Shown: positions 33,550 to 45,330, counted from the stretch's first letter. The stretch is 64,000 bases of DNA from Symsagittifera roscoffensis (GCF_963678635.1 NC_087065.1:45105919-45169918); one strand, 5' to 3'. Program-made: numbers and translations. Notes: a model not told the origin generated them from the sequence alone.

Positions 33550-34135
33550 GTAAGTCAATATGAGAGAAAAAACTGATTTAACCGATTAATTATTCCTATT
33601 ATACCTATTGCGTTAAATTTCAACATTTCTGATTGAGTTTTTCAACAAACGTAGCTTTAATTTCAACGACTCTGCTTCCTGAAATTTGATTTCAATGCTC
33701 TTAGCATTTTATTTCATCAAAGCGCTTCAATTTTAAAAGAAAGCATTCATCTTTATTGCGAGAAAACATAAAACTTAGTTCTTTATAGCTATTAGAGTAA
33801 TATATAGCGTAAATAAAACCGAGGAAAGGACTTTTGATGCATGTTGAATAATTACCGGTGCATGATGATTAATTATTGAATCATTGATCAGGGTTTACTG
33901 AAATTCAAATGCAGCAGTTGAGTTAGACGAGAGAAAATGAGATAAAAACTGTTGAAAAACTGCCCGCTTAAGTCAAAAGTCAGGAATTATACACTTGGTC
34001 TGCAAGTAAAAATCAACACTGACTGTTTCAGAAATGCAACAGCATAAAAAACAATACTGTAAACATTACAGTATAAAAACATTTTACGATAGCCCTGATA
34101 AGTGATAAAATCAGAACAGAAAATGCTGTACTGCG

Positions 34136-34538
34136 CAGGGGTGAATCTAGGATTTTCTCAAGGGGGATGGGGGTCGGGTTTTTGAAAAATTTTCGAAAAT
34201 TTTAGAACATTTTATAGGTCGATGACTAAACTGATTTTGCGAGCGCTTCCAGAACACTATGAAGACCATATTTTGCCAAAATTGGTTGGGCTGCAGGCAT
34301 ATTTTTGAAAAAACAGCAGTTAAAAAGAAAACATTTTTGGACACTTTTTGCGAAATTTTGACCAAAAAATTATGTTTTTGCGCGTGCGCTCCCCTTCAAA
34401 AATTAGTATATTTTGGCGCCAAAGGCGCCTTCAGAAAGTTTCAAAGGTTGGTCGGCTAAAAATGGATTTCTTAAAATAAAACCAAAGAGGGACCCTTTGG
34501 TTAGTGAGGTGGTCGAATCCCTGAAGGAGGGCGTCTGT
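34136..34538 (-). mobile_element. Family B MITE, copy 7
   Basis: Starts CAGGGGTGAATCTAGG on the + strand and keeps the body through GGTCGAATCCCTGAAGGAGG, but the far terminus is shortened. Flanks GTACTGCG (34128-34135) and GTACTGAT (about 34537-34544) share six bases, a possible decayed duplication. Confidence 0.7.
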
Positions 34539-34616
34539 ACTGATTCAATAACAAATCAGTAAGTTTTTTGAAATGATCAGTTTTGATCAGAAAAAGAAAT
34601 AAAAAAAAGTAGTGAA

Positions 34617-35318
34617 CTAAATCATTGAGGCTTCTTCACAACGGTCGGTTCTGTTATTATTGTTGCGTTCCGTTTCAATCTCGCTTGTCGTGGTTGATCT
34701 CTCTTCTGCCAGCAAAAATAGCNNNNNNNNNNNNNNNNNNNNNNNNNNNNNNNNNNNNNNNNNNNNNNNNNNNNNNNNNNNNNNNNNNNNNNNNNNNNNN
34801 NNNNNNNNNNNNNNNNNNNNNNNNNNNNNNNNNNNNNNNNNNNNNNNNNNNNNNNNNNNNNNNNNNNNNNNNNNNNNNNNNNNNNNNNNNNNNNNNNNNN
34901 NNNNNNNNNNNNNNNNNNNNNNGAAGCATTTCTGTCCTTCTTTTCCGAGTGCTAGGTATAACTGTGATTTTAGCTTCTTGTCAATGTCTCCGATTTGAAG
35001 TCCGTTAAATTTGGCGTTATCTTCCGCCCTTCTCCTTCTTAATTCTTCGTTATAATTTTGTACTGCTACTCTGTGATGTTCCTCTTTTTCGGCCCGACGG
35101 GCCTGATCCTCGGATGGGTCCGGTGGTTCTGCCGTAGGGTAAGTTAGTTCGTTTCTTATCGGTGGGTTAATTACATCTTCGATGTCTACGGAGTCTTTCG
35201 CAATAATTGTCAATTGAAACTTTTCCGCCCACCTTTCCCAGTCATGTTGATTTTCGTTTGATGAGTTGTTCCAAAAAAACTCTAATCCACGTAGATTCAA
35301 TTCGTTAGACTGCGCCAT
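34617..35318 (-). CDS. LTR-retrotransposon gag-like ORF, interrupted by an assembly gap
   Basis: The - strand ATG at 35318 opens about 131 codons before the 200-N gap. Motifs include 'W-E-R-W-A-E-K-F', an acidic 'E-P-P-D-P-S-E-D' stretch and a charged helix, ending 'A-L-G-K-E-G-Q-K-C-F'. This is the N-terminal plan of gag proteins in Gypsy-like elements, where a W-rich start precedes a long helix. On the far side of the gap 34 codons run to a stop at 34617. Continuity of frame through the N run is not evidence. No pol is present next to it. It lies antisense inside a receptor intron. Confidence 0.6.
   Translation of the reverse strand: MAQSNELNLRGLEFFWNNSSNENQHDWERWAEKFQLTIIAKDSVDIEDVINPPIRNELTYPTAEPPDPSEDQARRAEKEEHHRVAVQNYNEELRRRRAEDNAKFNGLQIGDIDKKLKSQLYLALGKEGQKCFXXXXXXXXXXXXXXXXXXXXXXXXXXXXXXXXXXXXXXXXXXXXXXXXXXXXXXXXXXXXXXXXXXXLFLLAEERSTTTSEIETERNNNNRTDRCEEASMI
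34723..34922. other. Assembly gap, 200 N
   Basis: Exactly 200 N of placeholder. It lies within the gag-like ORF and within the receptor intron where the loop C, M1 and M2 exon(s) are missing. Confidence 0.98.
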
Positions 35319-35334
35319 GTTAAAAAATTAGGAT

Positions 35335-35580
35335 ACCACTCGTAGTTGTATAAGAGTGTACTTAAACTAAGAATAGATTAAGATTAAGGATGATTAAGAT
35401 TCCTACTAAAAACTGTAGGCTTTTATTTAAGACTAAATAAAAGACGGTGATGCTAACTAAAGTAAGAGAGGTTTAAAAGATTGAATTGGTTTCGGTTTAT
35501 TTGTTACGTATCATAAAAGATAGTGACCAATTCCGAATCTACCAAAAGCCGTTGCGCTTTTGGCAGGTGTATAAATTAAC
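35335..35580 (-). repeat. Probable 5' LTR/leader of the gag-like element
   Basis: Directly upstream of the gag ATG on the - strand lies sequence with an AATAAA (about 35445-35455), ending in TACGAGTGGTATCC, where TGGTATCC could be a primer-binding site. The other LTR is not visible, so the borders are estimates. Confidence 0.3.
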
Positions 35581-36050
35581 AACTTAAAGGTCAACGATCA
35601 GTAAAGATCAAAGGTTAAATGAACAAACAATAATACTTTTACAAAAGCCAACAGAAAACGTTTTTCTGAGTATACGTGCTTTCTAAATCTATGTGGCATG
35701 GATCATGTTTTTTACTAGATAATTTTAAATAGTACAGGCTCAATGTGCTCACTTTAAAAGATCCCGCTAAGTTGCATCTTAAATTTGAAAATTAGAATGA
35801 AATAACTGATTTTATAACACAAGAGTGACTGGTGTAAGCATGGTGAACTTAGAGATAATTTAATGTGTTTCGAAAGACCAAAAACATTACGAGGAGAAAC
35901 CAAGCAATTTATGAATTGTAAGTAGATTTCGCAACAGGCCGAAAGCAGATTGATGCGAAATTGACAGTTGCATGCTTATTTTTTTTCAGATAAAATAATC
36001 ATCTTTGAAATAATGATAAAAAACGTAAAGGTAAAACTAAAATTCTTATA

Positions 36051-36120
36051 TGTACCGGAATCGAAGTCCCGACCTCGAGATTCCACGTCAAACGGCCTAG
36101 CGTCTGTACCATTGCTGCCT
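36051..36120 (-). ncRNA. tRNA-like sequence (tRNA pseudogene or SINE head)
   Basis: The - strand has a D-arm-like GCAATGGTACAGACGC and a T-arm-like GGGACTTCGATTCCGG at the right spacing for the two polymerase III boxes. The acceptor stem does not close well. A functional tRNA is unlikely; a tRNA-derived SINE or pseudogene fits better. Confidence 0.4.
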
Positions 36121-36229
36121 CAAATTAACTGAACATTGGGAGCTCATCTAAAGCTGGCGGTACTTGTATGATATGTATTTTTAAAAACGTACTGAAGCCG
36201 AAGGTAAGTTTCCAAAGTTTCCAAAAACG

Positions 36230-37030
36230 AAAGAAACTTCAAAAAGATATTTTTTTTGCAAGTCCAACATCATTTTTCTACAATGATTAGGGCGAATGAT
36301 TTTTGTTATTGATGTCTTGATCTAAGATTTGTCCCAGTAGTTTTCGGGATAATTCTAAAGTTTCCCGAGAAAGAGTCAACAATTCAAAACATGAACTTTT
36401 TCTATAATCATCGCTGCTTTTTACTAGAAACAAGGCTCAGTTGCTAGGCAGAAGAATTTCCCAGCGACTGTTTTTTCTATTGTATCCTTTCATTTAGATT
36501 TTGCTGGGTGTTTTTTGGCAAAAGCATCCGAAAAGATATCAAAACTTCGAAGAATAGTTATTTCTAGGTCCAAAACTAATTTCCTACAAAATTTAGCTCG
36601 TAGCTGCTTCAATAGAGATAATGTCAGTTGTCATTTTGCTCCGATTTAAACTTTACGAGCTAAACTAATGCGAAACTAATTAGAGAAAACTAGATCAAGG
36701 AGTAGTTTTTTTTCAGCTGGGAAATCTGAAAGCCAAAATCTACTTTCAAAACTGAAGTCGTTCAGGTTTATTTTGCGTCATTTCTACTTTTGTAGTTTGA
36801 TAGCGTTTTTTGGCTTAATGAATCGGAATTTAATTTTAAAAAAAATTAAAATCAGATCGCGTAAAATCAAATCTGAGCCTGAACAATTTTCAAGAACTGT
36901 TCCTGAAAAAACAAACAAACAAAAACCACACGACCTAAATGAGTGGCTTCAATGCGTTCATTTACACTTGAAAATTTCGGCAATTCAGCTTAATTTAATT
37001 ATTGAAAATTTACACTAAAGTTAAGAACAA
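36230..37030 (+). repeat. Diverged AT-rich repeat family C
   Basis: Phrases such as GAGAAAACT.GATCAA.GAG, GGGAAATCTGA, GAGC.TGAACAA.TTT and TTCCTGAAAAAA recur at about 55780-56000. Related stretches also occur near 56570-56680. Alignment by eye is loose, and borders are unknown. No coding sequence was recognised here, including no M1/M2-like receptor exon. Confidence 0.35.
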
Positions 37031-37215
37031 TTCTTGAACTGAACGCCAAAACTGAAAAAAGTGGTGAGAAAAATTGTACCGGAAAAAATATCACTCACTG
37101 TTCAAAAAAATGTCACTAAAGAAGCTAGCAACCTTTTATCTTCCAGAGTCTCTGGAAATTGTAGACAGTCAAACTCAGCAAATCCTATAGTTGTGTATTG
37201 TTTTGTTCTGTGCAG

Positions 37216-37322
37216 AAAAGTTTCTGGTGGTGTGTATTATGATGGTGGCATTCTCTCTCGTGTCCACAACTATAGTACTGAGACTGTACCACACAGAACC
37301 GCGACACAAAATACCCTCCTGT
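37216..37322 (+). CDS. Nicotinic receptor-type subunit, M3 exon
   Basis: 107 bp between TTCTGTGCAG and GTGAGT. Two bases complete an upstream codon, then 35 codons encode K-F-L-V-V-C, a 20-residue hydrophobic helix with 'M-V-A-F-S-L-V-S-T-T-I-V-L', and the post-helix R-L-Y-H-T-E-P-R-H-K-I-P-S-C. This is the M3 membrane segment and the conserved 'Y-H...P' turn of nicotinic subunits. The exon needs an upstream partner ending one base into a codon, while exon e ends two bases in. So at least one exon is missing between them. Confidence 0.85.
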
Positions 37323-37674
37323 GTGAGTACACGTTACCCATCACTTTATTAGCCCACCTTTTTTTGCATATTTCTACTCAGCGTCGGATATAAACATCAA
37401 TTCCAGTTTACTATTTGTTATCTTAGACGCTTTACTTGAAGACTTCATGTCCTTAAAATTGGGTCCCTTGACCTAGTCCGCATTGGAAGTAATTGAAGTT
37501 ATGAAAAAAACTCGAGAGTAAGATCAATGGCGGGAAGGGGACAGTAAAAGATCATTTTCACATCATAACACTTATCAAAGTATAGACCCCAAAAGCAACC
37601 CTTGATCAGTATTGGACTGACTTAATTTTTTTTACCAACCAGGGTCAAGAGGTTGAATTGTTCAACACTTTTAG

Positions 37675-37946
37675 ATCAAGCGGTTGAACGAGAAAGGAAT
37701 TCTCCGGGGTATATCCAATTTTGTTGCCGCAACTTTCCGACTGCTCTTATCTTGTCTGGGTTTTTACAACGGACAAACCTCTCCTGGACCTCATCAACTC
37801 AAAAGTAGTCGGAGAAGTTCGGTGAAGTACAGTCGGCGAACGCCGAGCACCGACAGGTCGGGGCAGCTCCTGCTCGAGTCGAAGCTGTCCGCGGGAGTGT
37901 TCTGTCACCGGGAAGACTGCAATGGTCTCGTGTCAACGGCAACCAC
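37675..37946 (+). CDS. Nicotinic receptor-type subunit, start of M3-M4 cytoplasmic loop
   Basis: The acceptor CACTTTTAG at 37674 starts a phase-0 exon that follows the M3 exon in frame. It begins I-K-R-L-N-E-K with an amphipathic helix, as after M3 in nicotinic subunits. A Ser/Arg-rich stretch with possible kinase sites follows (R-R-S-S, R-R-T-P-S). Two donors are possible. GTATAAGT at 37947 leaves phase 2 and joins the next exon in frame. GTAAAT at 38036 leaves phase 1 and would need a further exon. I chose the first. The local GC content is higher than in the flanks, supporting coding. Confidence 0.65.
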
Positions 37947-38035
37947 GTATAAGTGTGCAAGACCTGGTCTTGTTACGATGGCTCAGGATAGGATAGGAAA
38001 CGACTTTGACTCCTTCAAAGAAAACCCCTATACCG

Positions 38036-38960
38036 GTAAATTTCGCTATTTAAATGCACTTTATCTCTAAGTTTAAAGTCAAGCAAAGCCGTAACTTTCA
38101 TTTGTTCACAGCGCTTTCATTTTTGACGATTACCAGAAAAAAGCGCATTAGTTTCAAAACAGGCCTATTTTCAAAAGCCTTGGTCATTATGTGAGGAAAC
38201 AATTTCGCACGCGGTCAGCTAAATATTTAAATGAAACTTTTTAATGCCTGATGAAAAGTCGATTTCACTTTGAACGGTCTTCTTGATCCAGTCTTTCAAA
38301 TAAACCATAACATTGGGAACTTTAAACGGTAAAGTACAAATTATCAGAGCTTTGCTGAGGGAAAATTGAATTCCCCTAGGGTTCAAAACTGTATGAAGTA
38401 TGTCTAGATCGCGTCTCTAAGACTGTTAAAAAAACTCTAAGCTAACATGCAAAATAGAACTTCAAACGTCCGTGGTCACGTCAATTGAATTCCTTTTCAA
38501 TGCCTTGGAAATTGCACTGAAGCGCTCCCTAAATAAGATTATTTTTCTTGATAGAAAAGGATTTCATCCAGCTTAAAAATGAAGACTACATTAAAATAAC
38601 GGAAGTTAACATATTTTTTGAGGAGGCTTCAAGCCTATCGGCGGTCTCGAAAATGCTCATATTGCATCTAAGAATTCAATTACAATTTTAAAAAGGGTCA
38701 CTGATATTTGAAATGATTTGTTTAAAACTGTCTTTAGCATGATGTTTGTGTTTGACTGTAGACTGGGAATAAATTTATTGAAATCATTTGTATTTGAAAG
38801 GTCGGGCAGCTGAAAATTGATTGATCTATTTTAGACTAGCGAATTTTGACATATATTAAAACCCTAGTATTTTGCAAAAATTTGTTTGAAGCAGGTGTTT
38901 TTTGAATTAAACTTCGTTAATGCGCAATTTATGGAAGGTTTAAGCTTATCGCGCTTGTTG
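38036..38960. other. Receptor intron sequence, nothing recognised
   Basis: AT-rich, with only short open stretches. No copy of families A or B until the C run at about 38966. Confidence 0.4.
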
Positions 38961-38964
38961 ACGA

Positions 38965-39112
38965 CCCCCCCCCCCCCTCGAATTGGCGCCAACAGCACAT
39001 TTAGAAAGCTTTCAGATTTGTTCAGCTAGAATTGGCTGTCGTAAAATAGTATCAAAGGGGGTGGACCCATTGGAAAGCGTTGGAAAGGGGGTGAAAAGGG
39101 GGTGGACCCAGA
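38965..39112 (-). mobile_element. Family B MITE fragment, copy 8
   Basis: Diverged fragment starting at a run of C, with GGCGCCAACAGC, AAAGCTTTCAGATTTGTTCAG and CAAAGGGGGTGGACCC. The GGGGGTGGACCC end is locally repeated. Confidence 0.5.
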
Positions 39113-39244
39113 ACTAAGAGGTATTGGTCAAGATATCGATTAAGAGATGCAATATTGTTTCGACATTCAGAACTAAAATTAAAATGGCTCACTTCAATCT
39201 TGTATAATTGCATAAATTTAACTCTATCTTATGCGATAGATGCT

Positions 39245-39660
39245 TTGAAATTTTTGACGGGATTTTTTTTATATCATTTAAAAAGTATTGTTGTCCTGAG
39301 CTTAAACTTGAAAAGAATTTTTGTTATATTATGGGTGTTTAAAAAGTGCCAATTCGGCCAAATTGAGAAACTAACGCGCGATATATTTCGCGCTTTTAAC
39401 GCGTCAGCGGAGATTTAATCCGTCCTAGAAATCGTTTTAAGTTGGTTGAAGCAGGCTATTTGCCGTCATTGACTTGTTACTAGGAGCAACATATATCACT
39501 TTGTACTTTATATGGCGTGCGGGGGATGATTTTAACAATAAATCTCAAATTTAAAAGTATTTTAATTTTTTTTACCATTAAATTTGATTGTTATAACTGC
39601 TCCATAGACCTTGAAAGGCATTCAGAACACTCGAGACCTTGCCTTGATACGAGCAGTTTT
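39245..39660 (-). mobile_element. Family A element, copy 5 (reverse, truncated)
   Basis: Keeps the left-end hairpin region (CTTGCCTTGATACGAGCAG on the + strand) and the central CGCGCGATATATTTCGCGC palindrome. The terminal CGAAAGTCGGAACAA end is deleted. Confidence 0.75.
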
Positions 39661-39678
39661 TCTATGATGGACGGGATG

Positions 39679-40999
39679 CAGGGGCGGATCCAGGGTTTTC
39701 TCGAGTGAGGAGCGGATTTTCAAAAAAATTTCGAAAAATTTATCGACCTATTTTCTAAGTCGACCAAATTGATTTTCCGAACACTTCCTGAATACACTAA
39801 AGACTCTCTTTTGTCACAAAAATTTGCGCCGGAATCAAAAGTTGTAAAAAACAGGTCAATGCCATTTTTGTGCATTTTTTGGATCACAGAATTGCGTTTT
39901 TTGGGTGTGTGCTCTCCTTCAAAACTAGTATAGAATATATATTTATATATATTTAACTATGGAAAAAATTGGGATGAGCTTACCCAGAAAAAGTCTAAAA
40001 CATCCAAAAACAGAAACAAGACTTGAATGTTCCGACTGCCTGCTAAGCTTTATGAAGCAGTAATAACATGAAAATATTAAATATAATAGCATAAAATGAG
40101 AAAAAAATTATTTAAAATTGAGTTTTTTGTGAAAATCATCCCCCCATACGCCATATCAAGTACACGGTGATAGACTTTGCTCCTAGTAACTAATCAATTA
40201 GGCAAATAAGCTTCCTTCAACCAGTTTGGACCAATTTCTAAGACGGATTGAATCTCCGCTTACGCGTTAATAGCGCGAAATATACCGCGCGTTAATTGTC
40301 GCAAATTGGCAATCTTTAAACCCCCATAATTTTTCAAAAATCGATCACCGGTGAAATATTTTATTAAATTTAAGCTCAAGACAACAATCCTTTTCGAATG
40401 ATAAATTTTTTTTTGTCAAAAATGGCCAGTTAAAAAGTCGAAGTTTGTCCGAAGAAAAAAAAAACAACCCAACCGAGCACAAGTATTCCGTTACTTTTGT
40501 TTCTAAAGTCGGAACAAAAACCACCTTTTCTTAGATAAGTTAATTCTGGTCAAAGAAGATCTATTGAACACAATATACAGCCAGGAAATTTAAATTAATA
40601 TCCCAACAGGTTGTTTTTTAATATTTCCTCTTTTTTTTCTTTTTTTTTAGAAAGCTCGTACTTGTTTGAGTTATTTAGGCCGGGTCGATACCGATGAAAA
40701 TCGGAGGTTACTAAGAAAACAACTTAATTTTTCCGCTCAGAGAAGTCTGAAAACGGACCAGAATGTCTCATGACTATCTCTCAGGCTAATGTTCAATGGT
40801 TGTAAATGCGGTTTTATAACAAGCACTACTGGTATACTAGCCTGAAAACAATTTATTGTTTTTTTTATTATATTGGCGTATGTTCGGCCTAATGAGGATG
40901 TCATAAAATAATATCAAAGGGGAGACCCTTTAGTTGGCGAGGGGGTCGAATCCCCGAGAAGGGGTCGTCCGCCTACTCCACCCCCTAAATCCGCCCCTG
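39679..40999 (-). mobile_element. Family B MITE, copy 9, split by a nested insertion
   Basis: One end CAGGGGCGGATCCAGGG starts at 39679 and the other CTAAATCCGCCCCTG ends at 40999. The outer flanks ACGGGATG (39671-39678) and TCGGGATG (41000-41007) match at seven of eight bases, so both halves belong to one insertion. The body breaks near 39935 and resumes near 40890; the interval contains a family A copy. Confidence 0.8.
40015..40516 (+). mobile_element. Family A element, copy 6, nested in family B
   Basis: Lies inside the split family B element. The left end lacks the GGGCGAAGCCC hairpin (it goes from AAACAAGAC directly to TTGAATGTTCCGAC). The right end keeps AAAGTCGGAACAA. Contains the CGCGAAATATACCGCGCG patch. 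Confidence 0.8.
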
Positions 41000-41460
41000 T
41001 CGGGATGCTTTTATTCGTCTTCTCGAGCTTAACAAAACAGATGAATTATGAAATCACTTTGGTTGCAGGAAACATGTAATTTATCACATTACTGTTTGTT
41101 CAATGCACTGTGATCTGAACTACTCTATGAACTCAGATTAAAACCACTTTTTCTCAATACTAAGCAATATGTTAGGAACACTGTTACTGCAGCTCGAAAC
41201 ACGACTTAATATACCTTATAAACGCAAGCGTAAAAATAATATATCTCTGGGCCTCATTTCATGTTTAATTTCTCTACGCAATGATGCGTGAAAGAGTTTC
41301 TTCGCCATTTGTGGTGAAAAACCATGAACTAAATGCGGTGATGAAATTCAGCGAAAAAAAATAAGCCCCAGAGTTTTTGGTGATTTGAAAACATTGGTTT
41401 CTGCAAGTCTATTTAGAAGAGAAAAAGCAGAAGTACAAAAAAAATTAACAGAAACGTTTT

Positions 41461-41850
41461 CTTTAGAAAAAAAGGAAAACTTTTCCTGCATGATTTACGA
41501 AACTTCAGCCTGTATTTTATGTTTGTTCATTTTTTGTTCAAACTAGCAGTAACCATCTTCTAAGTGTTGTGCACAGTTTTGTGAAGCATAACTTTATCTA
41601 CCTAAACATTCGAAAAACATCAATACTTGTTCAAAATTAATATTTTAAATGATTATATATTCCTGAAAATCCCGATAAAACAAACTTTTTGAAATGAAAG
41701 CGCTCTGAAACTGTCTACAAAAAATTGCGATAAAACTATAACGTACTTTTTACTTTTGGACATGCAGTTATACAAGTCCCTCAAAAAGTCCAAGTTCAAA
41801 AGGCATCAGAGAGGGTGTATGCTTGTTGATAACCGTATAGCGTTTTGAAT
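41461..41850 (+). repeat. Intron segment duplicated on the far side of the satellite, copy 1
   Basis: Matches 48681-49020. Shared blocks are AGCAGT.ACCATCTTCTAA, TTTTGTGAA.CATAA, AAACTGTCTACAAAAAAT and CATGAGAGAG/CATCAGAGAGGGTGTA.GCTT. The satellite begins immediately after this copy; the receptor exon at 49093 follows the other copy. Confidence 0.7.
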
Positions 41851-42519
41851 TAACGAGGGAAACACTGTTGGTAAGCCATACTGTTCGTGAGCCATACTGT
41901 TGGTAAACAAAACTATTGGTAGATCATACCGTTGGTAAGCTATACTATTGGTAACCCATACTAATGGTAAGCCATACTGCTGGTGAACCAAACTGTTGGA
42001 AAGCCATAGTGTTGGTGAGCCGTACAGTTCGTAATCAAAATTGTTGCTGAGCCATACTCTTGAAAAACCATGTCATTGGTAAGCCATACTGTTGGTAAGC
42101 CACACTGTTTGTTCATCATATTACTGTTAGGTCATACTCTTAAAAAATCATACCGTTGGTGAGCCATACTGTTGGTAAGCCACACTGTTTGTTCATCATA
42201 TTTCTGGTAGGTCATACTCTTAAAAAATCATACCGTTGGTAAGCCATACAAATGATAAGCCATACTGTTCGTGAGCCATACCGTTGGTGAACAAAAGTAT
42301 TGGTAGATCATTCCGTTGGTAAGCCATGCAATTGGTAAGCCATGCTAATGGTAAGCCATACTGTTGGTGAGCCAAACTGTTGGTTAGCCATAATGCTGTT
42401 GAGCCATACTGTTCGTAAGCCACACTGTTGGTTAGCCATATTGTTTGTATATCATGCCATTGGTAAGCCATACTGTTGGTAAGCCACACTGTTTGTTCAT
42501 CATTATATTGGTAGGTCAT

Positions 42520-43530
42520 ACTGTTAAAAAATCATACCGTTGGTAAGCCATACAAATGATAAGCCATACTGTTCGTGAGCCATACCGTTGGTGGACAATA
42601 GTAATGGTAGATCATTCCGTTGGTCAGCCCTGCAATTGGTAAGCCATGCTAAGGGTAAGCCATACTGTTGGTGAGTCAAACTGTTGGTTAGCCATAGTGC
42701 TGGTGAGCCATACTGTTCGTGAGCCATACTGTTGGTTAGCCTTATTGATGGTAAATCATACCATCGTTAAGCCATACTGTTGGTAAATCATACCGTTGGT
42801 GAATCATACCGTAGTAAAATCACATTCTTGGAAAGTCATATTGACTGTTGGTAGGCTATTTTGTTTGTAAACCATACTGTTGGTAAGTCATACGGTTGGT
42901 AAGCCATATTGTGCGTAAGCCATAATGGTGGTAAGCCATATTGTTGTTAAGTTATACTGTTGATAAGCCATGCTGTTGGTGAGCCAAAATGACACTGTTC
43001 GTGAGCCATACTGTCGGTAAACAAAACTATTGGGAGATCATGCCGTTGGTAAGCTTTACTATTGGTAAGCCATACAAAAGATAAGCCATACTGCTGGTGA
43101 GCCAAACTGTTGGAAAGCCATAGTGTTGGTGAGACGTACTGTTTGTAATCAAAATTGTTGGTGAGCAATACTCTTGAAAAACCATATCATTGGTAAGCCA
43201 TACTGTTGGTAAGCCAAACTGTTTTTGCATCATACTGTTGGTAGGCCATACTGTTAAAAAATCATACCGTTGATAAGCCATACAAATGATAAGCCATACT
43301 GTTGGTAGGTCATATTGTTGGAAAACCATACCGTTGGTAAGCCATACTATTTTTAAGCCATACTGTTGTGAGCCATACTGTATGGCTTGTCCAAGTTCAT
43401 CATTATACGTTGAGACATACTGTTGGATCACGTTGAGACATAACGGTAAGACATACTGTTGGTTCACCAAACTGTTGGTTCATCATACTGTTGGTAAGTC
43501 ATACTGTTAATAACTCATACCTTTGGTAAG
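42520..43530. repeat. Higher-order repeat unit copy 1 (spacing about 1.8 kb)
   Basis: This stretch recurs almost identically 1,799 bp further on (about 44320-45330), including the irregular GTATGGCTTGTCCAAGTTCA segment that is not part of the 16-bp motif. Confidence 0.8.
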
Positions 43531-44319
43531 CCATACAAAAGACAAGCCATACTGTTGGTTCACCAAACTGTTGGTTCATCATACTGTTGGTAAGTCATAC
43601 TGTTAATAACTCATACCTTTGGTAAGCCATACAAAAGACAAGCCATACTGTTGGTAAGCCATACTGTTGGCAAATCATACTGTTGGTAAATCATACTGTT
43701 ATAAAACCACATTGTTGTTAAGCCATACTGTTAGTAAATCATACCCTTGGTAAGCCGTATGGTTGATAAGCCGCATTGCGCGTGAGCCATACTGTTGGTG
43801 AATCATATTCTTGGTAGATCATACCGTTGGTAAGCAATTTTGTTGGTAAGTCATGCTGCTGATAAGCCATGCTGTTGGTGAGCCAAAAAATTGATAAGCC
43901 ATACTGTTCGTGAGCCATACTGTTGGTAAACATTACTATTGGTGGATCATACCGTTGGTAAGCTATACTATTGGTAAGCCATACTAATGGTAAGCAATAC
44001 TGCTGGTGAACCAAACTGTTGGAAAGTCATAGTGTTGGTGAGCCTTACTGTTCGTAATCAAAATTGTTGGTGAGCCATACTCTTGAAAAATCTTACCATT
44101 GGTAAGCCATACTGTTGGTAAGCCACACTGTTTGTTCATCATATTACTGGTAGGTCATACTCTTAAAAAATCATACCGTTGGTGAGCCATACTGTTGGTA
44201 AGCCACACTGTTTGTTCATCATATTTCTGGTAGGTCATACTCTTAAAAAATTATACCGTTGGTGAGCCATACTGTTGGTAAGCCACACTGTTTGTTCATC
44301 ATATTTCTGGTAGGTCATA

Positions 44320-45330
44320 CTCTTAAAAAATCATACCGTTGGTAAGCCATACAATTGATAAGCCATACTGTTCGTGAGCCATACCGTTGGTGAACAAAAG
44401 TAATGGTAGATCATTCCGTTGGTCAGCCCTGCAATTGGTAAGCCATGCTAAGGGTAAGCCATACTGTTGGTGAGTCAAACTGTTGGTTAGCCATAGTGCT
44501 GGTGAGCCATACTGTTCGTGAGCCATACTGTTGGTTAGCCATACTGATGGTAAATCATACCATCGTTAAGCCATACTGTTGGTAAATCATACCGTTGGTG
44601 AATCATACCGTAGTAAAATCACATTCTTGGAAAGTCATACTGACTGTTGGTAGGCCATTTTGTTTGTAAACCATACTGTTGGTAAGTCATACGGTTGGTA
44701 AGCCATATTGTGCGTAAGCCATAATGGTAGTAAGCCATATTGTTGTTAAGTTATACTGTTGATAAGCCATGCTGTTGGTGAGCCAAAATGGCACTGTTCG
44801 TGAGCCATACTGTCGGTAAACAAAACTATTGGGAGATCATGCCGTTGGTAAGCTTTACTATTGGTAAGCCATACAAAAGATAAGCCATACTGCTGGTGAG
44901 CCAAACTGTTGGAAAGCCATAGTGTTGGTGAGACGTACTGTTTGTAATCAAAATTGTTGGTGAGCAATACTCTTGAAAAACCATATCATTGGTAAGCCAT
45001 ACTGTTGGTAAGCCATACTGTTTTTGCATCATACTGTTGGTAGGCCATACTGTTAAAAAATCATACCTTTGATAAGCCATACAAATGATAAGCCATACTG
45101 TTGGTAGGTCATATTGCTGGAAAACCATACCGTTGGTAAGCCATACTATTTTTAAGCCATACTGTTGTGAGCCATACTGTATGGCTTGTCCAAGTTCATC
45201 ATTATACGTTGAGACATACTGTTGGTTCACGTTGAGACATAACGGTAAGACATACTGTTGGTTCACCAAACTGTTGGTTCATCATACTGTTGGTAAGTCA
45301 TACTGTTAATAACTCATACCTTTGGTAAGC
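44320..45330. repeat. Higher-order repeat unit copy 2
   Basis: Second copy of the block at 42520-43530, with scattered single-base changes. Next to it a block of about 110 bp (TTCACCAAACTGTTGGTTCA...) is present about three times around 45340-45590. Confidence 0.8.

Noticed and set aside
34625-35008. Plus-strand ORFs across the second N gap
   Set aside because: Antisense shadows of the gag-like frame and artificial because of the N run.
37061-37393. 110-codon plus-strand ORF over the M3 exon
   Set aside because: It is in a different frame; the splice-bounded frame 37216-37322 encodes the recognisable M3 helix.
41764-41830. Possible extra receptor exon encoding a basic stretch
   Set aside because: The duplicated partner at 48967 does not keep the frame and no donor or acceptor pair fits.
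42947-45269. Long minus-strand ORFs in the satellite
   Set aside because: They follow from a stop-free 16-bp unit; the peptides are pure repeat and start and end wherever units mutate.
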